Shown here: piece by piece, positions 62,205 through 64,000 of the stretch
Position numbering within the stretch: position 1 is the first letter of the stretch
How the letters are laid out: every line of letters starts with the position of its first letter
NCBI GenBank assembly: GCA_019084025.1
Contig: JAHRBI010000002.1
Span: 434,001-498,000 of the forward strand
Origin: Burkholderiaceae bacterium DAT-1
Lineage (GTDB): Bacteria; Pseudomonadota; Gammaproteobacteria; Burkholderiales; Chitinimonadaceae
Reading direction: 5' to 3'
DNA: 64,000 bases
Made by a program: the position numbers and the translations under genes
Notes under the pieces: model-generated
Seen by the model: the letters and a program-made list of their open reading frames with translations, nothing else
What the model was told of the DNA's origin: nothing
The model's database searches: none

Positions 62205-64000
62205 AACGCACATACCGAGAGTGGTGCCATGGGCAAGCAGGCACTGACCGGCTTGCCATGCATCGCCATGTCTTCAGACTGAAGCGCGTCGGGGCCGACT
62301 TGGCCGCTGCCTTCAAAGGCAGCATCCTCTGTATGCAAGATGCGTTGCCAGGTGCCCGGCCTCGGGAGGCCAACCCGATATTCTGGGTGGCGATCCTGCG
62401 AGAAATTGCAGATCACCAGCACGCTCTCTCCGGTATGGCTATGGCGCACAAAGGCCAGCGTGGCATGGTCTGCGTCATCTTGTGAAATCCACTCGAATCC
62501 GCCCGCGCTGCAATCCAGTTCGTGCAGCGCAGCGTGATCCCGGTAGCATCGATTCAGGCAGGCAACCAGCGCCCGAATACCGCGATGCCCCGGCGCCTGT
62601 TCGTGAGATCGATCAAAGGGCTTTTCCGGCAACCAGGGAGCAGGCGTCGCAAATTCGCTGCCCATAAACAGCGACTTTTTGCCTGGGTGACACCACATAA
62701 AGGCCAGAAATGTACGCAGATTGGCAAAGCGTATCTCGCCATCGCCCGGCATTTTGCTGTAGAGCGCTCCGAGTTCTTTTCCAAGCTGTCGGTAAGAAAG
62801 CGACAGTAGATGCCGCTCGGCGTGCGCAGCCGAGGGGCCGAATGTAATTTCGTGATGATGGAATCGGCGATGTGATGGCTGGCGTCGCAAGTAAGTGAGC
62901 GTGTCATTCAGCCAGACGTCGTTGGCCTTGTAGTGAAATCCTAATCCTCCAAATTCTGCTGAACGGGTAATACCCGCAAAGGCTGTATCCTCTTCGGCAA
63001 TCACAATTGCAGTAGGTTTACAGGCTGCAATCCGCCGATTCAGGCTTTGCAGGAAATGTATTGCATCCAGATTTTCCAGGCCGCTGTGCCCATGCGGAAT
63101 CCATTCCCCAGCCGGACGTGCATCATCGTTGTACAGAATGGCGGAAAGTCCATGCAGGCGCAGGCCATCCAGATCGTAATGTTCCAGCCAGTAGAGTGCG
63201 CTGGCCATCAGGTAGTTGGATACCTCTGGCCGTCCATAGTTGAATCGTGGTGCGGCATGCACGAAATCTTCATGCGGACAGGGATGTTCGAATAGATGGG
63301 TGCCGTCGAAATGCCCCAGCCCGTGTTGATCGCTAGGGAACAGCGTGGCGCTCCAGTCCATGATCACGCCAATGCCTGCACGATGCGCTTCGGCTACGAA
63401 GTGATGCAGGCCTTCGGGCGTGCCAAAGCGCGGCGCAGGCGCGAAGCGATCTACGCTGCGCAGCCCCTGTATCCCTTCCAGTACATGGCTGGACAGGGGC
63501 AGCAGGCAAATGTGCGTGAAGCCAAGCGACTGTACGCAGGGCAGGACATTGGCGGCCAGCGTCGTCCAATTGCCTTGTGTGGGGCCAAATGCGGTTTGCC
63601 ATGCTGCCAGATCAAGTTCGTAGATGCTGACGGCTGATTCTGCGCCGGCTGGCATGAGCGCGCGCGCGGCGGTGCGCGGAACGTGCCGTGTGACGACGGA
63701 CAGAAATTGAGGTGAATCGGAGACTTCCAGTGCAAAGGGATCATTATGCTGTTCGTGGCGTCCCTGCCAGTTCATGATATCGAATCGGTAATGCATACCT
63801 GCCTGTACGCCAGGCACAAAAATCTCCCAGATACCGGCATCCCGATGCAGGTACATGGCATGCAGGCTGGTATCCCAGCGATTGAAGTCACCCGTAACGG
63901 CTACGCGGCGCGCATTCGGTGCCCACACCGAAAAAAGGCAACCGGACGTGCCTGCAACATCGCATAGTTGTGCGCCAAATATTTCCCATGGCTTTGCATG
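62177..64000 (-). CDS. GlgB-like alpha-glucan branching enzyme paralogue, catalytic residues changed (5' end outside window)
   Basis: At least 607 aa are visible; the frame is open at the right edge, where KPWEIFGAQLCDVAG leads into FSVWAPNARRVAVTGDFNRWD, the CBM48 domain of GlgB. GH13 sequence follows up to a C-terminal beta domain. Key positions differ from active GlgB: the nucleophile Asp in DGLRVDAV is His (DGLRLHGL, codon 63152-63154), the LDWVPxHFP His is Leu (MDWSATLFP), and SHDEV has become SYRQL near 62790. The acid/base Glu (IAEEDT) is kept. KMPGDGEIRFANLR and GKKSLFMGSEF confirm the family. It may bind glucan or regulate without branching. It overlaps folB by 28 bp at the 3' end. 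Confidence 0.85.
   Translation of the reverse strand, partial: HAKPWEIFGAQLCDVAGTSGCLFSVWAPNARRVAVTGDFNRWDTSLHAMYLHRDAGIWEIFVPGVQAGMHYRFDIMNWQGRHEQHNDPFALEVSDSPQFLSVVTRHVPRTAARALMPAGAESAVSIYELDLAAWQTAFGPTQGNWTTLAANVLPCVQSLGFTHICLLPLSSHVLEGIQGLRSVDRFAPAPRFGTPEGLHHFVAEAHRAGIGVIMDWSATLFPSDQHGLGHFDGTHLFEHPCPHEDFVHAAPRFNYGRPEVSNYLMASALYWLEHYDLDGLRLHGLSAILYNDDARPAGEWIPHGHSGLENLDAIHFLQSLNRRIAACKPTAIVIAEEDTAFAGITRSAEFGGLGFHYKANDVWLNDTLTYLRRQPSHRRFHHHEITFGPSAAHAERHLLSLSYRQLGKELGALYSKMPGDGEIRFANLRTFLAFMWCHPGKKSLFMGSEFATPAPWLPEKPFDRSHEQAPGHRGIRALVACLNRCYRDHAALHELDCSAGGFEWISQDDADHATLAFVRHSHTGESVLVICNFSQDRHPEYRVGLPRPGTWQRILHTEDAAFEGSGQVGPDALQSEDMAMHGKPVSACLPMAPLSVCAFQFCASDAG

Noticed and set aside
1-64000. 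Prophage, insertion sequence, integron or CRISPR array
   Set aside because: No transposase, integrase, recombinase, phage structural gene, cas gene or regular repeat array was found on either strand.

Overview
The window reads as chromosomal DNA of a Gram-negative betaproteobacterium, most likely of the Neisseriales (Chromobacteriaceae or Chitinibacteraceae type). This rests on protein character and gene content (HemN, PutA without a DNA-binding domain, a PhaM-like protein, HiPIP, OmpW, OmpA, TorF-type porin, GyrA), not on a database search. I see no phage, transposase, integrase, rRNA or CRISPR array. The DNA is moderately GC-rich throughout, except for one clearly AT-richer lipoprotein gene at 11.7-14.3 kb.

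Layout. 0-1 kb: 5' part of a GAF-domain protein, then a minus-strand operon of three tRNA-Gly(GCC) copies and tRNA-Cys(GCA) with a near-consensus promoter and a terminator. 1-3.2 kb: NAD synthesis (nadA and a NadM-Nudix fusion). 3.2-5.8 kb: response regulator plus REC-PAS-GGDEF-EAL protein (c-di-GMP). 5.9-8.6 kb: pepN. 8.8-11.7 kb: sulfite reductase, DUF934 and cobA (siroheme) operon. 11.7-15.6 kb: NHL-repeat lipoprotein and membrane metallophosphoesterase. 15.6-23.2 kb: a self-contained regulated exporter: NtrY-like kinase, sigma-54 activator, MacB-like permease, ATPase and adaptor, with a visible -24/-12 promoter and tandem upstream sites. 23.2-38.7 kb: housekeeping and transport (map, an unassigned ABC pair, ompW, TPR/glycosyltransferase-like protein, POT peptide transporter, nupC, thyA, lrp/putA, Bcr/CflA, PhaM-like, ompA). 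38.9-45.2 kb: gyrA, two hot-dog thioesterases, serC, hemN with an FNR-type box. 45.3-49.3 kb: two histidine kinases in one operon. 49.5-51.8 kb: BlaI-type repressor plus a BlaR1-like M56 protease fused to a PBP7-type DD-peptidase. 51.8-53.1 kb: dapA behind a lysine riboswitch. 53.1-64 kb: M30-like lipoprotein protease, membrane flavodoxin, cytochrome c, VTT protein, TorF porin, HiPIP, ClpP-like periplasmic protein, MoxR ATPase, a 61-aa small protein, plsY, folB, and a GlgB-like protein lacking key catalytic residues.

The most interesting item is the repressor/M56-S11 fusion pair (49535-51688) with two overlapping 16-bp operator-like inverted repeats on its promoter. It looks like a BlaI/BlaR1 circuit whose sensor is a peptidoglycan DD-peptidase rather than a beta-lactamase-like domain. 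Next are the lysine riboswitch of dapA, the sigma-54 exporter control region, and the apparently inactive branching-enzyme paralogue at the right edge.
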